DNA of 64,000 bases from Candidatus Melainabacteria bacterium (GTDB lineage: Bacteria > Cyanobacteriota > Vampirovibrionia > Obscuribacterales > Obscuribacteraceae): positions 62,001-126,000 of the forward strand of contig JACRFZ010000096.1 of the NCBI GenBank assembly GCA_016212515.1. Direction: 5' to 3'. The notes under the pieces were generated by a model. The model worked only from the letters and a program-made list of their open reading frames with translations. It had not been told where the DNA came from and did no database searches. A program made the translations under genes and the position numbers. Of the stretch, positions 17,783 to 26,800 are shown in pieces. The stretch's first letter is position 1. Each line of letters starts with the position of its first letter.

Positions 17783-18337
17783 ATGTCATTAGTAAGTTTG
17801 CGGAGTCGCGTGGGGCGCAAACCTCAGCGCAGGTCCAACCAGGGCTTCACCCTTATTGAGCTTCTGGTTGTAGTTATCATCATCGGTATCCTTGCCGCAA
17901 TCGCGCTCCCGAACTTCATCGGCGCCCAGGATAAGGCCCGTGAAGCTTCGGTCAAAGCCAACATGCGCACGGCTCAGATTGCCGCCGAGTCTTACGCTAC
18001 TGACAATGGCGGTACCTATCCGGCCAGCGCTTCCAGTTCCGATTATTTGAGCTACCTGCCAGGCGGTAGCAGTTCAACCGGCGCCGGTGCCACGGCTGGG
18101 AAGAATCCGGTCAACCCCTTCACCAACGCCCCCGAAGCGATTAAGAGTGGCGCCGTTTCCGACGTGCAGGCTACCAGAGCTGGTGCCCCCACTTCCGTGG
18201 GCTCGGCCGGCAACGTAGAGTACAGCGCCATCACCGGTGCCGCTCCTACCTCTTATGCTATTCGCGGCGCTGGTAAATCAGGTACTGCTCTGGGTGGAAC
18301 CTCTCCCGGCACTACTCTGGTTCTCTCCAATCAATAA
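17783..18337 (+). CDS. Type IV pilin-like protein (PilA/GspG type)
   Basis: 184 residues. A basic leader of 20 residues ends in NQG, then FTLIELLVVVIIIGILAAIA is the classic prepilin peptidase site (cut after Gly20, Glu at mature position 5) and hydrophobic spine. Residues 43-75 continue the alpha-1 helix; the remaining globular part is rich in Ser, Gly, Ala and Thr and low in complexity, with no cysteines. AGGGG lies 8 bases before the ATG. Pilins of this type form twitching/adhesion fibres or pseudopili of type II secretion and DNA uptake. The gene after it (20-base gap) may be a partner. No other pilus genes are nearby. Confidence 0.93.
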   Translation: MSLVSLRSRVGRKPQRRSNQGFTLIELLVVVIIIGILAAIALPNFIGAQDKAREASVKANMRTAQIAAESYATDNGGTYPASASSSDYLSYLPGGSSSTGAGATAGKNPVNPFTNAPEAIKSGAVSDVQATRAGAPTSVGSAGNVEYSAITGAAPTSYAIRGAGKSGTALGGTSPGTTLVLSNQ

Positions 18338-18356
18338 GCCGGCAAATTTATAAGAG

Positions 18357-19127
18357 ATGCAGCCAGGCTCTTTCTTGTCCGCAAGCCGCCTCTCTTGTCT
18401 AGCTTTGCTTGGGCTTGCGCTCCTGGGTTCAATTTGGGCCCGGGAGCGTTCTCTTAGTTGCCTTGCTTCCAGTCTTAAGAGCACCGATAGCTCCCTTGAG
18501 AGCACCAGCCTGGTGCCATCTGCCGGACATGCGCGGCTCCTGGGGCTTGGTTATGATCAACTGCTGGCCGACCTTTACTGGCTGGCCTTTGTGGGCTATG
18601 AAGGCGACACCCTCAGTCGGGGGAAAGACAACTATGCCCTCTGCGCTCCTTATCTGGAGCTAATCACCGGTTTGGATCCACACTTCATCCAGGCTTACTG
18701 GTTCTGTGCCTTTAGCGTCGGCGCCGACCAGAAACGGCCGGACCTGGCCGATAAGATTATAAAAACCGGCATCGAAGCCAATCCCGACAACTGGTATCTG
18801 CCTTACATTGCCGGTTTGAACGCTTATCTGTACGGTCACGATGAGGTGAAAGCGGCCAAGTATTACCGGCTGGCGGCGCGCTGTCCGGAAGCGCCGCACT
18901 GGCTTGCCGGCCAGGCTAATATCCTGGAGAGTCGCATCCCCTCCATAATCAAAGAAATCCGCACCTGGGACGGTATTTACCGCTCCAATGAACCGGAAAA
19001 GGTGCGCAACCGGGCTCGTGAGCAATTGGTCAGGCTCTGGCTCAAGGTCTTCAACAGCACCAAGAGTAAGGAGATCAAAGCGCGAGCCAGGCAAGCCCTT
19101 ATTGATCTGGATTATGAGTTGAACTGA
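18357..19127 (+). CDS. Membrane-anchored TPR-like protein following the pilin gene
   Basis: 256 residues. An N-terminal hydrophobic anchor or signal (LSCLALLGLALLGSI) precedes an alpha-helical region with the stretch LLGLGYDQLLADLYWLAFVG and TPR-like helices (for example about 95-200: YLELITGLDP, KTGIEANPDN, AAKYYRLAARCPEAP). Proteins with a similar 'LLADLLWL' motif and short TPR arrays occur in several phyla without a firm function. Its position 20 bases after the pilin gene suggests co-transcription and an envelope role, possibly tied to the pilin (inference). Confidence 0.65.
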   Translation: MQPGSFLSASRLSCLALLGLALLGSIWARERSLSCLASSLKSTDSSLESTSLVPSAGHARLLGLGYDQLLADLYWLAFVGYEGDTLSRGKDNYALCAPYLELITGLDPHFIQAYWFCAFSVGADQKRPDLADKIIKTGIEANPDNWYLPYIAGLNAYLYGHDEVKAAKYYRLAARCPEAPHWLAGQANILESRIPSIIKEIRTWDGIYRSNEPEKVRNRAREQLVRLWLKVFNSTKSKEIKARARQALIDLDYELN

Positions 19128-19186
19128 GAAAAACCGGGCAATTCTCTGTAGACTTAGACTCTGTTGTTTTGCTTGACGGAGCTATT

Positions 19187-20068
19187 ATGAAGTTCGGCGA
19201 TTTTGACCTGTATGTTTTGAGAGAATCAACTTTCCGCCTTGATGGTGGTGCCATGTTCGGGGTTGTACCCAAGACCATGTGGGCCAAGACTGCAGATTGT
19301 GATGAAGCCAACCGGGTGCTTCTGGCTTGCAACTTGTTGCTCATCGATACAGGCTCCAAAAAAGTGCTGGTGGAGACCGGCATGGGCGACCGCTGGAGCG
19401 ATAAGGAGAGATCTCGCTACGATTTGAAGACGCTTGCTGCACCACCCATGGTACCGGCTCAATTGGGGCTGAAACCGGAAGATATAGATTTCGTCATAAT
19501 TTCTCATTTGCATTTTGACCATGCCGGCGGTGCCACCATTGAGAAAGATGGCAAGATTGTGCCTACTTATCCTAATGCCAAATATGTGGTGCAAAAGGGA
19601 GAATGGGATTTCTCCTTCAAGGCCAATGCCAGGGCCAGAGCCAGTTATCGCCCCGACGACTATGTGCCTCTTGAGGAGCGCGGTCAGATATTGTTTGTGG
19701 ACGGTGATCACGAAGTTTGTCCGGGCGTGCATGTGCGTATTACAGGCGGTCATACCTCGCACCATCAGGTTGTCTACCTGGAATCTAAGGGTGAAAAAGC
19801 CGTCTACTTCGCCGACATCCTGCCCACCAGAAGCCATCTCTCTCCGCCCTGGGTAATGGGTTATGACCACTATCCCCTGGCCAGCTGCGATGAGAAGTCG
19901 AAGTGGCTGGTAGACTGCGCTAAGGACAATTACCTGGTAATTTTCGACCATGAGCCGGGGGTGCCCTGGGGTCATGTGAAGAGTAGCGCCGCCGGTAAAT
20001 TTGAATTTGAGCCGCTGCCGGCCGAGAGTCTGGCTTTGCCTTCCGGTGCGGCAGTTCAAAGCGCTTAA
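19187..20068 (+). CDS. Metallo-beta-lactamase-fold hydrolase
   Basis: 293 residues from the ATG at 19187, chosen because GGAG stands 6 bases upstream and the frame above it is only 6 codons longer. The metal site SHLHFDHAGG (HxHxDH) is intact, with further ligands in GGHTSHHQ, YFADILP and the last His in DHEPGVPWGH. The overall pattern (LLLIDTGSKKVLVETGMGD near the N-terminus) resembles N-acyl-homoserine-lactonase and related quinolone-lactonase-like MBL enzymes, but substrate is open. The last 14 codons are part of a 98-bp segment that is repeated 844 bp downstream. Confidence 0.88.
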   Translation: MKFGDFDLYVLRESTFRLDGGAMFGVVPKTMWAKTADCDEANRVLLACNLLLIDTGSKKVLVETGMGDRWSDKERSRYDLKTLAAPPMVPAQLGLKPEDIDFVIISHLHFDHAGGATIEKDGKIVPTYPNAKYVVQKGEWDFSFKANARARASYRPDDYVPLEERGQILFVDGDHEVCPGVHVRITGGHTSHHQVVYLESKGEKAVYFADILPTRSHLSPPWVMGYDHYPLASCDEKSKWLVDCAKDNYLVIFDHEPGVPWGHVKSSAAGKFEFEPLPAESLALPSGAAVQSA

Positions 20069-20121
20069 GCCAGACCCCAGGCAAAAACACCGGTGAATTG
20101 TTCGGTGCACTTGAGACTGGC
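20024..20121 (+). repeat. Direct repeat copy A flanking a gene cassette
   Basis: 98 bp matching copy B (20868-20965) at a constant offset of 844 bp, with 13 mismatches by my hand count (about 87% identity) and no gaps. It carries the last 14 codons and stop of the MBL gene, the short spacer, and on the minus strand the last ~20 codons of the 512-aa protein gene (ending TEQFTGVFAWGLA). Confidence 0.85.
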
Positions 20122-20170
20122 GTCTCTCAGGAAGCGCGGCAGGTATGGCGTGACAGCATGGTTTAGAGCC

Positions 20171-20602
20171 ATGGTGGGCGATGGTTTTTTATCAGCCTCA
20201 GATGGGAATAATAGGGCAATCTTGCAAGAGGTGTGCCCTGGTATGGCTGATGTGAACGACAAAGGCGAAGAAAAACTAGACAAGCTAATCAAACCAAAAG
20301 GTCGAGGCTGGCGCATGGCGGCAATTGATCTGAGAGCGCCAAATGGGCAGCTTCTTGAGTATCAAATCTTGCCGCTAGAGATGAATGAAGCCGGTAAGAT
20401 TGAACATCAGATGTACAAGCAATGGCGTGGAAAGGACGTCAGTAAAATGACGAGTGCGATGCGCAATGCAAAAGACGAGGCTGATGCAGTCGCAGCCGAC
20501 CTGTACTTTGATGCATGGGCTGCCTATTTGGCAAGGACAGGTCAAACAAATGAAATAGTTAAGCAAATAATCAAACAAGCTCGTTCAGCAATTAAGGAAT
20601 AG
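20171..20602 (+). CDS. RelA/SpoT-synthetase-like domain fragment (possible toxin remnant)
   Basis: 143 residues if the ATG at 20171 is used; the frame is open back to 20093 in the repeat and another ATG is at 20243. The middle part, GRGWRMAAIDLRAPNGQLLE then YQILPLEMNEAGKIEHQMYK, resembles the C-terminal half of RelA/SpoT-type nucleotidyltransferase domains, where GYR(A/D)-x-h-x-V-x-x-P-N-G is followed by E-x-Q(I) and an H-x-x-Y motif. The N-terminal half with the ATP-binding basic residues is not seen, so this is a fragment or a very divergent member. Polymorphic toxins such as Tas1 use this fold. The DNA is visibly more A+T-rich than its neighbours. Function is inference; confidence in the coding nature is higher than in the family. 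Confidence 0.5.
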   Translation: MVGDGFLSASDGNNRAILQEVCPGMADVNDKGEEKLDKLIKPKGRGWRMAAIDLRAPNGQLLEYQILPLEMNEAGKIEHQMYKQWRGKDVSKMTSAMRNAKDEADAVAADLYFDAWAAYLARTGQTNEIVKQIIKQARSAIKE

Positions 20603-20612
20603 GTGAGATCTC

Positions 20613-20861
20613 ATGGCTCGGAATGTACTTCTGCAAAAGTCAGATGCTGGTGAAGTTAGGTTATACGACCGTCGAGACAGTTTTCATGCCTGTTTTAAGA
20701 GTGGTCGGTGGTTTGATACTCTAGTTTTTAATGACTTTGAACTAGAAGAGTTTGATTTGATTGAAGACGAGCGGGAAATAGAAAGAGTTTTGGCAGAGGC
20801 TAGAGCCGCGCTGGGCTGTCCTTTGAAAGAGTTATCGGACGATAGGACGAAGAGCGCGTGA
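20613..20861 (+). CDS. Small acidic protein, possible partner of the RelA/SpoT-like fragment
   Basis: 82 residues, beginning MARNVLLQKSDAGEVRLYDR and with an acidic middle (FNDFELEEFDLIEDEREIER). AGGTGAG precedes the ATG by 6 bases, and the gene starts 10 bases after the previous stop, so the pair is one unit. An acidic small protein directly downstream of a toxin-like gene is the usual layout of an immunity protein, but no family is recognised. It lies inside the repeat-bounded, A+T-rich cassette. Confidence 0.6.
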   Translation: MARNVLLQKSDAGEVRLYDRRDSFHACFKSGRWFDTLVFNDFELEEFDLIEDEREIERVLAEARAALGCPLKELSDDRTKSA

Positions 20862-20867
20862 AGGCGG

Positions 20868-20965
20868 GAGTGCTTGGCTTTACCTTTCGGTGCCGCAGTT
20901 CAAAGCGCTTAAGCCACACCCCAGGCAAAAGCTTCGGTAAATTGTTCGGCGCGCTTGAGACTGGC
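20868..20965 (+). repeat. Direct repeat copy B flanking the cassette
   Basis: Partner of copy A (20024-20121). On the plus strand it still reads ECLALPFGAAVQSA and a stop, a ghost of the end of the MBL gene (ESLALPSGAAVQSA in copy A). On the minus strand it contains the true last codons of the 512-aa protein (AEQFTEAFAWGVA). Confidence 0.85.
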
Positions 20966-22447
20966 TTCCAGCCATTGTCTCTCTCTGGTGAATGGTTTGA
21001 GACTGAAAGTTTTTGCCCCTTCCACCGTGAGAATGGCCGAGCGAGGAATGCGGTCTTGCCCGTCGAGCAACTTCAATAACTCCCCGGCTACTTCCATGCG
21101 ATGTTGGCTGCTTCGCCTGTCTTGTTCGTCGAGCAGTCGACCCAATAAGAGAAAGCGGCCGGGACGCCAGAGGTAATTGATATCTTCAGCCCGGTACGAG
21201 CGTGCACCGAGTTCGGTGGCAAGGTGTCCGGCGCAAAGTATCTTGGTCTTGCCCTCGCCAAAGCCCTTCACCTGTTTGTAGTTGAGGGGCAATTGGAAGA
21301 CCGGGCTCCAGGTCAGACCATCTTCGTGGGCGAGCAGTTGCCCGCCCTGGCTGTCCTGTATTCTCCAGGTGCTGGCCCCTTCCACCACGGCCCTCAAGAG
21401 CACCATTTCCTGGCCTCTGTCGTCTTTTACAACCGCTTCCACAAAGCGCCTGTCTTTCCAGGGGAAGTCGACCTGCTTCAAGTAATGTTCCACTTCTTTG
21501 AGAGAGCGGGCCGGCAGCGGGGCTGCTCCTGCTCGTATGTCATTACCGCGTGACAGTGCATGAGCTATCCCCGGGGCCATGACCAAATTGTTCACCGGTC
21601 TGCCGCCACTTTCCAGCTTGCCGACTACATTGACGGCCAGTCCGTCCACATCATCTTGCTGTGCCACCCAGGCAAAAAGCTTCCTGCCGCTCATGGTCAT
21701 GGTTTCGCTGAAAGGGCATTTGTCTTTGTGGGTGGCCGCCAACACCATTTTGAGATCTGAGAAAATAGTGCTTTTAACTATTTCACCGCCCCTCACTTCC
21801 ACCTGCCACTGGTGTTTGAGCAGGGTCTCTAACTGTGCTCCTGCACCACCGGGAAAGACCAGGTAGTGCTCTACTTGCATCGCTTCAGTCAGGCTCTTGA
21901 GGCGCTCGATGTACTTCTCCGGCAAGAAGAGTGGTTTCGTTCCTGCATCTTCCGCCTCCATATAAAATAAGATACCGCCGCACTTTGCTGGCAGGTATTT
22001 GACTATTTCGCCGGCGGGGATGGGTATGGCTGCCGAGCACTCCCGGCGATGCAAGGCCAGGTAAGAGACTCCCGCTTCCTTTACCGGTCGGTACTTGGGG
22101 CTACTCTCCCGGCTCTTGCCGCCTTTTGTCTCGGCCTTAGCCAGACCGCTCAGGTCGGTGTAGGGAAAGTACTTAAATTGCTCCGGTACTTGCGCAAGGT
22201 ATACAGGCTCGCCACTTTCTTGCGTTTTTACGAACCAGCCATCCACCGACAGTACCGATCTCAATGCCTGGGATAATTTGCTTTCATCGCTTTCGGCAAA
22301 GAAGTTTTCTTTCAGCCATTCCAGGTGTCTTGCACTGGCTTCTTCTTGATCTTGTTTGTATTGATCTAGAAATGACGGAGAACTTGCTTTCAGGCTCTCG
22401 CGCCAGTCTTGGAACTGTTCAGTCAGTAAGTCTTCCCAGAAAAACAT
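20909..22447 (-). CDS. Uncharacterised 512-aa protein downstream of rlmN
   Basis: Soluble, mixed-charge protein with no signal peptide, membrane helix or motif that I recognise. It starts MFFWEDLLTEQFQDWRESLK and includes two segments (about 150-260 and 330-470) that look like alternating strands and helices. It begins 17 bases after the rlmN stop, so the two genes are probably one operon. Its last ~20 codons lie in copy B of the direct repeat, and a diverged ghost of those codons remains at copy A, showing that it was once directly convergent with the MBL gene. Function unknown. Confidence 0.75.
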   Translation of the reverse strand: MFFWEDLLTEQFQDWRESLKASSPSFLDQYKQDQEEASARHLEWLKENFFAESDESKLSQALRSVLSVDGWFVKTQESGEPVYLAQVPEQFKYFPYTDLSGLAKAETKGGKSRESSPKYRPVKEAGVSYLALHRRECSAAIPIPAGEIVKYLPAKCGGILFYMEAEDAGTKPLFLPEKYIERLKSLTEAMQVEHYLVFPGGAGAQLETLLKHQWQVEVRGGEIVKSTIFSDLKMVLAATHKDKCPFSETMTMSGRKLFAWVAQQDDVDGLAVNVVGKLESGGRPVNNLVMAPGIAHALSRGNDIRAGAAPLPARSLKEVEHYLKQVDFPWKDRRFVEAVVKDDRGQEMVLLRAVVEGASTWRIQDSQGGQLLAHEDGLTWSPVFQLPLNYKQVKGFGEGKTKILCAGHLATELGARSYRAEDINYLWRPGRFLLLGRLLDEQDRRSSQHRMEVAGELLKLLDGQDRIPRSAILTVEGAKTFSLKPFTRERQWLEASLKRAEQFTEAFAWGVA

Positions 22448-22464
22448 CTCTTATCCGGTAAGTT

Positions 22465-23526
22465 TCAGTTTTTGGCGGCCAGGAATTTATTGTGCAACTG
22501 CCCGCAGGCCGCATCTATATCGGTGCCGCGCTCCAGGCGGATAGTGACGGTTTTGCCGGTGCGACCGGAGATGTCGCGGAAGCGCTTCTGAGTTCGTATG
22601 TCGGGGCGCTGGTAGAGTATCTGACCTTCTTTGTTCATGGTGGGATTGAAGGGAATTAAATTGATGTTGCAGTGTAGATCTTTGACCAGTTCAGCCAGCA
22701 TGCGGGCTTGTTCTTCCGAGTCGTTCACCCCTTCCAGCAGCACGTATTCGATGGTCACCCGCCTTCTGGTGGTGTTGACGTAATCGTGCATGGCTTCCAT
22801 GACTTTATGGATGGGGTACTTGCTTGTGATCGGTACGATTTCTTCCCTGGTGGCGCGGTCCGGCGCATGCAGGGAAAGGGCCAGGGTGATAGGTAGATTG
22901 GCGGCAGCCAGGTCGTTTATGCCGGGTACGATGCCGGAGGTGGAGACGGTAATGTGGCGGGCTCCGATGCCTACTGAGTTCATCAGGGTTTTGATGGAAC
23001 TAATTACTGTATCCGTATTGAGAAGCGGTTCGCCCTGCCCCATATAAACGATGTTGGCAACGCGCTGGCCGCTCTCTCTTTGAATACTCATCACTTGGTC
23101 CACGATTTCTTGATGGGTCAAGTTGCGCTTGAAGCCCAGGTAGCCGGTGGCGCAGAAAGTGCAACCGACGGCGCAGCCTACCTGGGATGAGAGGCAGGCC
23201 GAGAGACTATCCCGGTCTTCAAAGGCAATCAAAACCGACTCAATTAGTTGGCCGTCCGGTAGTTCGAAGAGATATTTACGGGTGCCGTCTCGGCTCACTT
23301 CCAGATGGGCCAGCTTGAGGAATTGAATGGTAGCCACTTCATTAAGTTTGGCTCGCAATTCCTGACCGAGGTCGGTCATCTCGTCGAAACTCTTGGCCCA
23401 TTTGGCGTAGATCCAGCTATGAAGCTGTTTGGCTCGGAACTTCGGCAAACCCAATTCGCTTACAAAGTCGGTTAACTCAGCCAGGGTTAGACCCGAGAGG
23501 GCACGTTTCTTCCCGATTTCGTTCAT
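22465..23526 (-). CDS. rlmN: Dual-specificity RNA methyltransferase RlmN
   Basis: 353 residues from the ATG at 23526, which has GGA 8 bases upstream; the frame extends to 23682 but those 52 codons do not resemble the family. Radical-SAM enzyme that methylates C2 of A2503 in 23S rRNA and A37 in some tRNAs. CAVGCTFCATG holds the three [4Fe-4S] cysteines; MGQGEPLLN is the SAM-binding GEP motif; VSTSGIVPGI, SLHAPD and the catalytic cysteine near the end (DIDAACGQL) are present. The divergent gene is secA, 315 bases away. Confidence 0.95.
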   Translation of the reverse strand: MNEIGKKRALSGLTLAELTDFVSELGLPKFRAKQLHSWIYAKWAKSFDEMTDLGQELRAKLNEVATIQFLKLAHLEVSRDGTRKYLFELPDGQLIESVLIAFEDRDSLSACLSSQVGCAVGCTFCATGYLGFKRNLTHQEIVDQVMSIQRESGQRVANIVYMGQGEPLLNTDTVISSIKTLMNSVGIGARHITVSTSGIVPGINDLAAANLPITLALSLHAPDRATREEIVPITSKYPIHKVMEAMHDYVNTTRRRVTIEYVLLEGVNDSEEQARMLAELVKDLHCNINLIPFNPTMNKEGQILYQRPDIRTQKRFRDISGRTGKTVTIRLERGTDIDAACGQLHNKFLAAKN

Positions 23527-23841
23527 TTTGGATTCCGTACTGGCGTTTTCCGTGGTCAACTTCTTAATTCTCCGGCTTCTTATGAAATCTGGCTCAGCTT
23601 GCCCCGTCCGAGCCTTATATTTTGCTCTCTTGACGTCCGGATTATCATAGCAAGCCTGCTTCCAGCTGTCTGCGCTTTTCAAGGGGGTTGCTTAGAGATG
23701 TTAAAATAGGCTTTGTTGCAGGGGTAATGTAGCAGAGGGCGGGTTAAGATACGCCCTTGAGGTCAAATTGCCTCAGGGAAATGCCTCGGGATTGACACCG
23801 GGCTTTCTCAAGAAAGCGTTTCAGGAGCTGAGAAAAAGAGC

Positions 23842-26800
23842 ATGAGTGATTGGGAGGACAAAGCCAAAAACTTCGTCAAGAAGATGTTTGGCGATACCAA
23901 TGAGAAGCGGGTCAAGGCTCTGCAGCCTTACGTCAACCAGGCTAATTCCTTCGCCGATGCCATGGGTAAGCTCTCTGACGATGAACTGAAAGGCAAAACT
24001 GCCGAGTTCAAGCAAAGAATTGATAATGCTCTGAAAGATGTGCCGGAAGTCAAGCTGATTGCCGATGATGTGCCGAAGATGCCCGGGCAGATTCGCACCA
24101 TGAAAGACAGAGCCCTGGCTGAGGTGATGGAGCAGATTTTGCCGGAAGCCTTTGCGGTTTGTCGCGAAGCCGGCAGCCGCGTGCTCAACATGCGCCACTT
24201 CGATGTGCAACTCATGGGCGGTGCCGCCCTGCACTTCAACAAGATTGCCGAGATGCGCACCGGGGAAGGTAAGACCCTGGTAGCGACCTTACCTACTTAC
24301 CTGAACGCCCTGGCCGGACGCGGCGCTCATGTAGTTACCGTCAACGACTACCTGGCTCGCCGAGATTCCGAGTGGATGGGTCGCCTTTATGGCTTCCTGG
24401 GCTTGTCCACCGGGCTTGTCTATTCCCATCAGCCCGATTGGGAAAAGGCGGCGGCTTACCGCACTGATATCACTTATGGTACCAACCACGAATACGGCTT
24501 CGACTATCTGCGCGACAACATGCGCAAGTCTCTTGATGAGTTGGTGCAGCGTCCCTATTATTTTGCCATCGTCGACGAAGTCGACAATATTCTCATTGAC
24601 GAAGCGAGAACGCCGCTCATTATTTCCGGTTATCCGAGAGATTCCTTCACCGAGCTTTATGTGCGCATGTCGCAGATTTCACCCCTGCTGGAACGCGGCA
24701 AAGATAAGGACGACGAAGACTGCGACTATTATGTAGACGAGAAACAGCGCAACGTCATGCTCACCGAGCGCGGCATCATTAACGCCGAGAAGATGCTTGG
24801 TGTAGACGACTTGTTCGATATGCACCACAACTACGCCCACCACCTGGTGCAAGCTCTGCGCGCCAAGGAAATTTATAAGCTGGACACCGACTATGTAATC
24901 GTGCCCAACGAGGAAGGCAAGCCGGAAGTGACCATCGTCGATGAGTTCACCGGCAGGATGATGCAAGGCCGCCGCTGGAGTGACGGACTGCACCAGGCCA
25001 TTGAAGCCAAGGAGCGAGTGCCGATTCAAGAGGAAACCATGACGTTTGCCTCTATCACTTATCAGAATCTCTTCAGGCTCTATCCCAAGTTGGCCGGTAT
25101 GACCGGCACAGCCATGACGGAAGCGCCTGAATTCGCCAAGATTTACAACCTGGACGTGGTTTCAATCCCCACCAATCGTAAGTCGCAGCGTCAGGATAAT
25201 CCCGACGTCATCTACAAGACCGAGCGCATGAAGTACATCTCGGTGGTGGAAGAGATTGTCGACATGCACGAAGCCGGACGCCCTGTGCTTGTGGGTACGG
25301 TCTCTATTGAGAAGTCGGAACTAATTGATGATTTGCTGACCAGACCGGCCAAAATGAATGAGTTTCTGCTCTTCAAAATTAAGCGTATGGAAGAACTTAT
25401 GGGCAGACGCAAGCTGGAAGGCGAAAACATTTCTTCCTTGCGTAAAATTCTGGAGCGGCCAGGTCAAATCGATGCCGACAAACTCGATGAAGTCGTGAAG
25501 AGATTGGAGAAAGAGCACCCGAAAGAGGAAGAATTCCTCGACCGGGCCTACTCCACTCTGCGCACGGCTAAAGTGGTGGCGGCCATTAGAAACGGCATTC
25601 CTCACGCGGTTTTGAACGCCAAGCACCATGAAAAGGAAGCCATGATCGTGGCTCAGGCCGGTCGAAAAGGCGCAGTCACCGTGGCCACCAACATGGCTGG
25701 TCGTGGTACCGACATTTTGCTTGGTGGAAACGCCGAGTATCTGGCTAAAGAGAAACTGTCCAAAGAATTTAAAGACGAAGAGCTGCATTCCGACCCGGAA
25801 AAAATGGCTGAATACGAAGCTCGGCTCAAGGAATTGACCAAAGAAATGAAGGTCATTACCGATAAGGAGCATGAGGAAGTCACCAGCATTGGTGGCTTGC
25901 ATATCATCGGTACCGAGAGGCACGAGGCCCGTCGTATCGACAACCAGCTCCGAGGTAGGGCCGGTCGTCAGGGCGACCCCGGCACAACGCGCTTCTTCCT
26001 CTCGCTGGAAGACCAGCTCATGCGCATCTTCGGCGGTCAACATATTTCGCGTTTGATGGACATCATCAAAGCAGATGAAGACATGCCAATCGAGTCCGGT
26101 ATGGTTACAAACTCCATCGAAGGCGCCCAGAAGAAAGTGGAAGCTCATCACTTCGACATGCGTAAGCACGTGCTTCAGTACGACGATGTTTTGAGTACTC
26201 AAAGGGAAGTTATCTACAGGGAACGTCGTCGTATCCTGGAAAAGGCCAACTTGCGCGACGGCATGCTGGACATGATGAAAGAGCACCTCGACTTGATCCT
26301 TGAGGCCCATCTTGATCCCGATGCGCCGCCCGATCTCTTTGAGGAGTCGGGGTTACCTGAGGTGCTGCAGGCACTCTCCATGGACATCCCCATGATGCAT
26401 GAAGTGAAGGTGGCTGAACTGAAGGGACTCTCTTACGATGATATGAGAGAGAAACTCTGGGATGCTATGGAAACCGCTTACAGAGTGCGGGAAGAGCATG
26501 TTGGTCTCGAGGAGATGCGCGAGTTCGAGCGCCAGGTCTTGCTGCACAATATCGACACCAAGTGGGTGGATTATCTGCACAACATCGATCTCTTGAGAGA
26601 AGGCATTCAGCTTCGGGCCTATGCTCAGAAAGACCCGCTGCAAGAATATAAGCGGGAAGCCTTCAATATGTTCAACCAACTTTTGCGCTCCATTCAAGCC
26701 GAATCGATTCAGCAGATCTTCAGGGCTCAACCTCAACCGGAACCGATGGAGATTTTCGATATTTCCCAGATCACTGCCGATATGATCGATCCTTCTCAAC

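Noticed and set aside
19226..20110. Minus-strand open frame of 294 codons over the MBL gene
   Set aside because: The plus-strand MBL gene has the complete metal motif; the antisense frame has no recognisable content.
20024..20965. Insertion sequence with long target-site duplication
   Set aside because: The repeats are 98 bp, diverged 13%, and carry host gene ends; there is no transposase or inverted end.
25321..26310. Minus-strand open frame of 329 codons inside secA
   Set aside because: Opposes a full-length secA with all motifs; no ribosome site or family resemblance. Shadow of secA codon usage.
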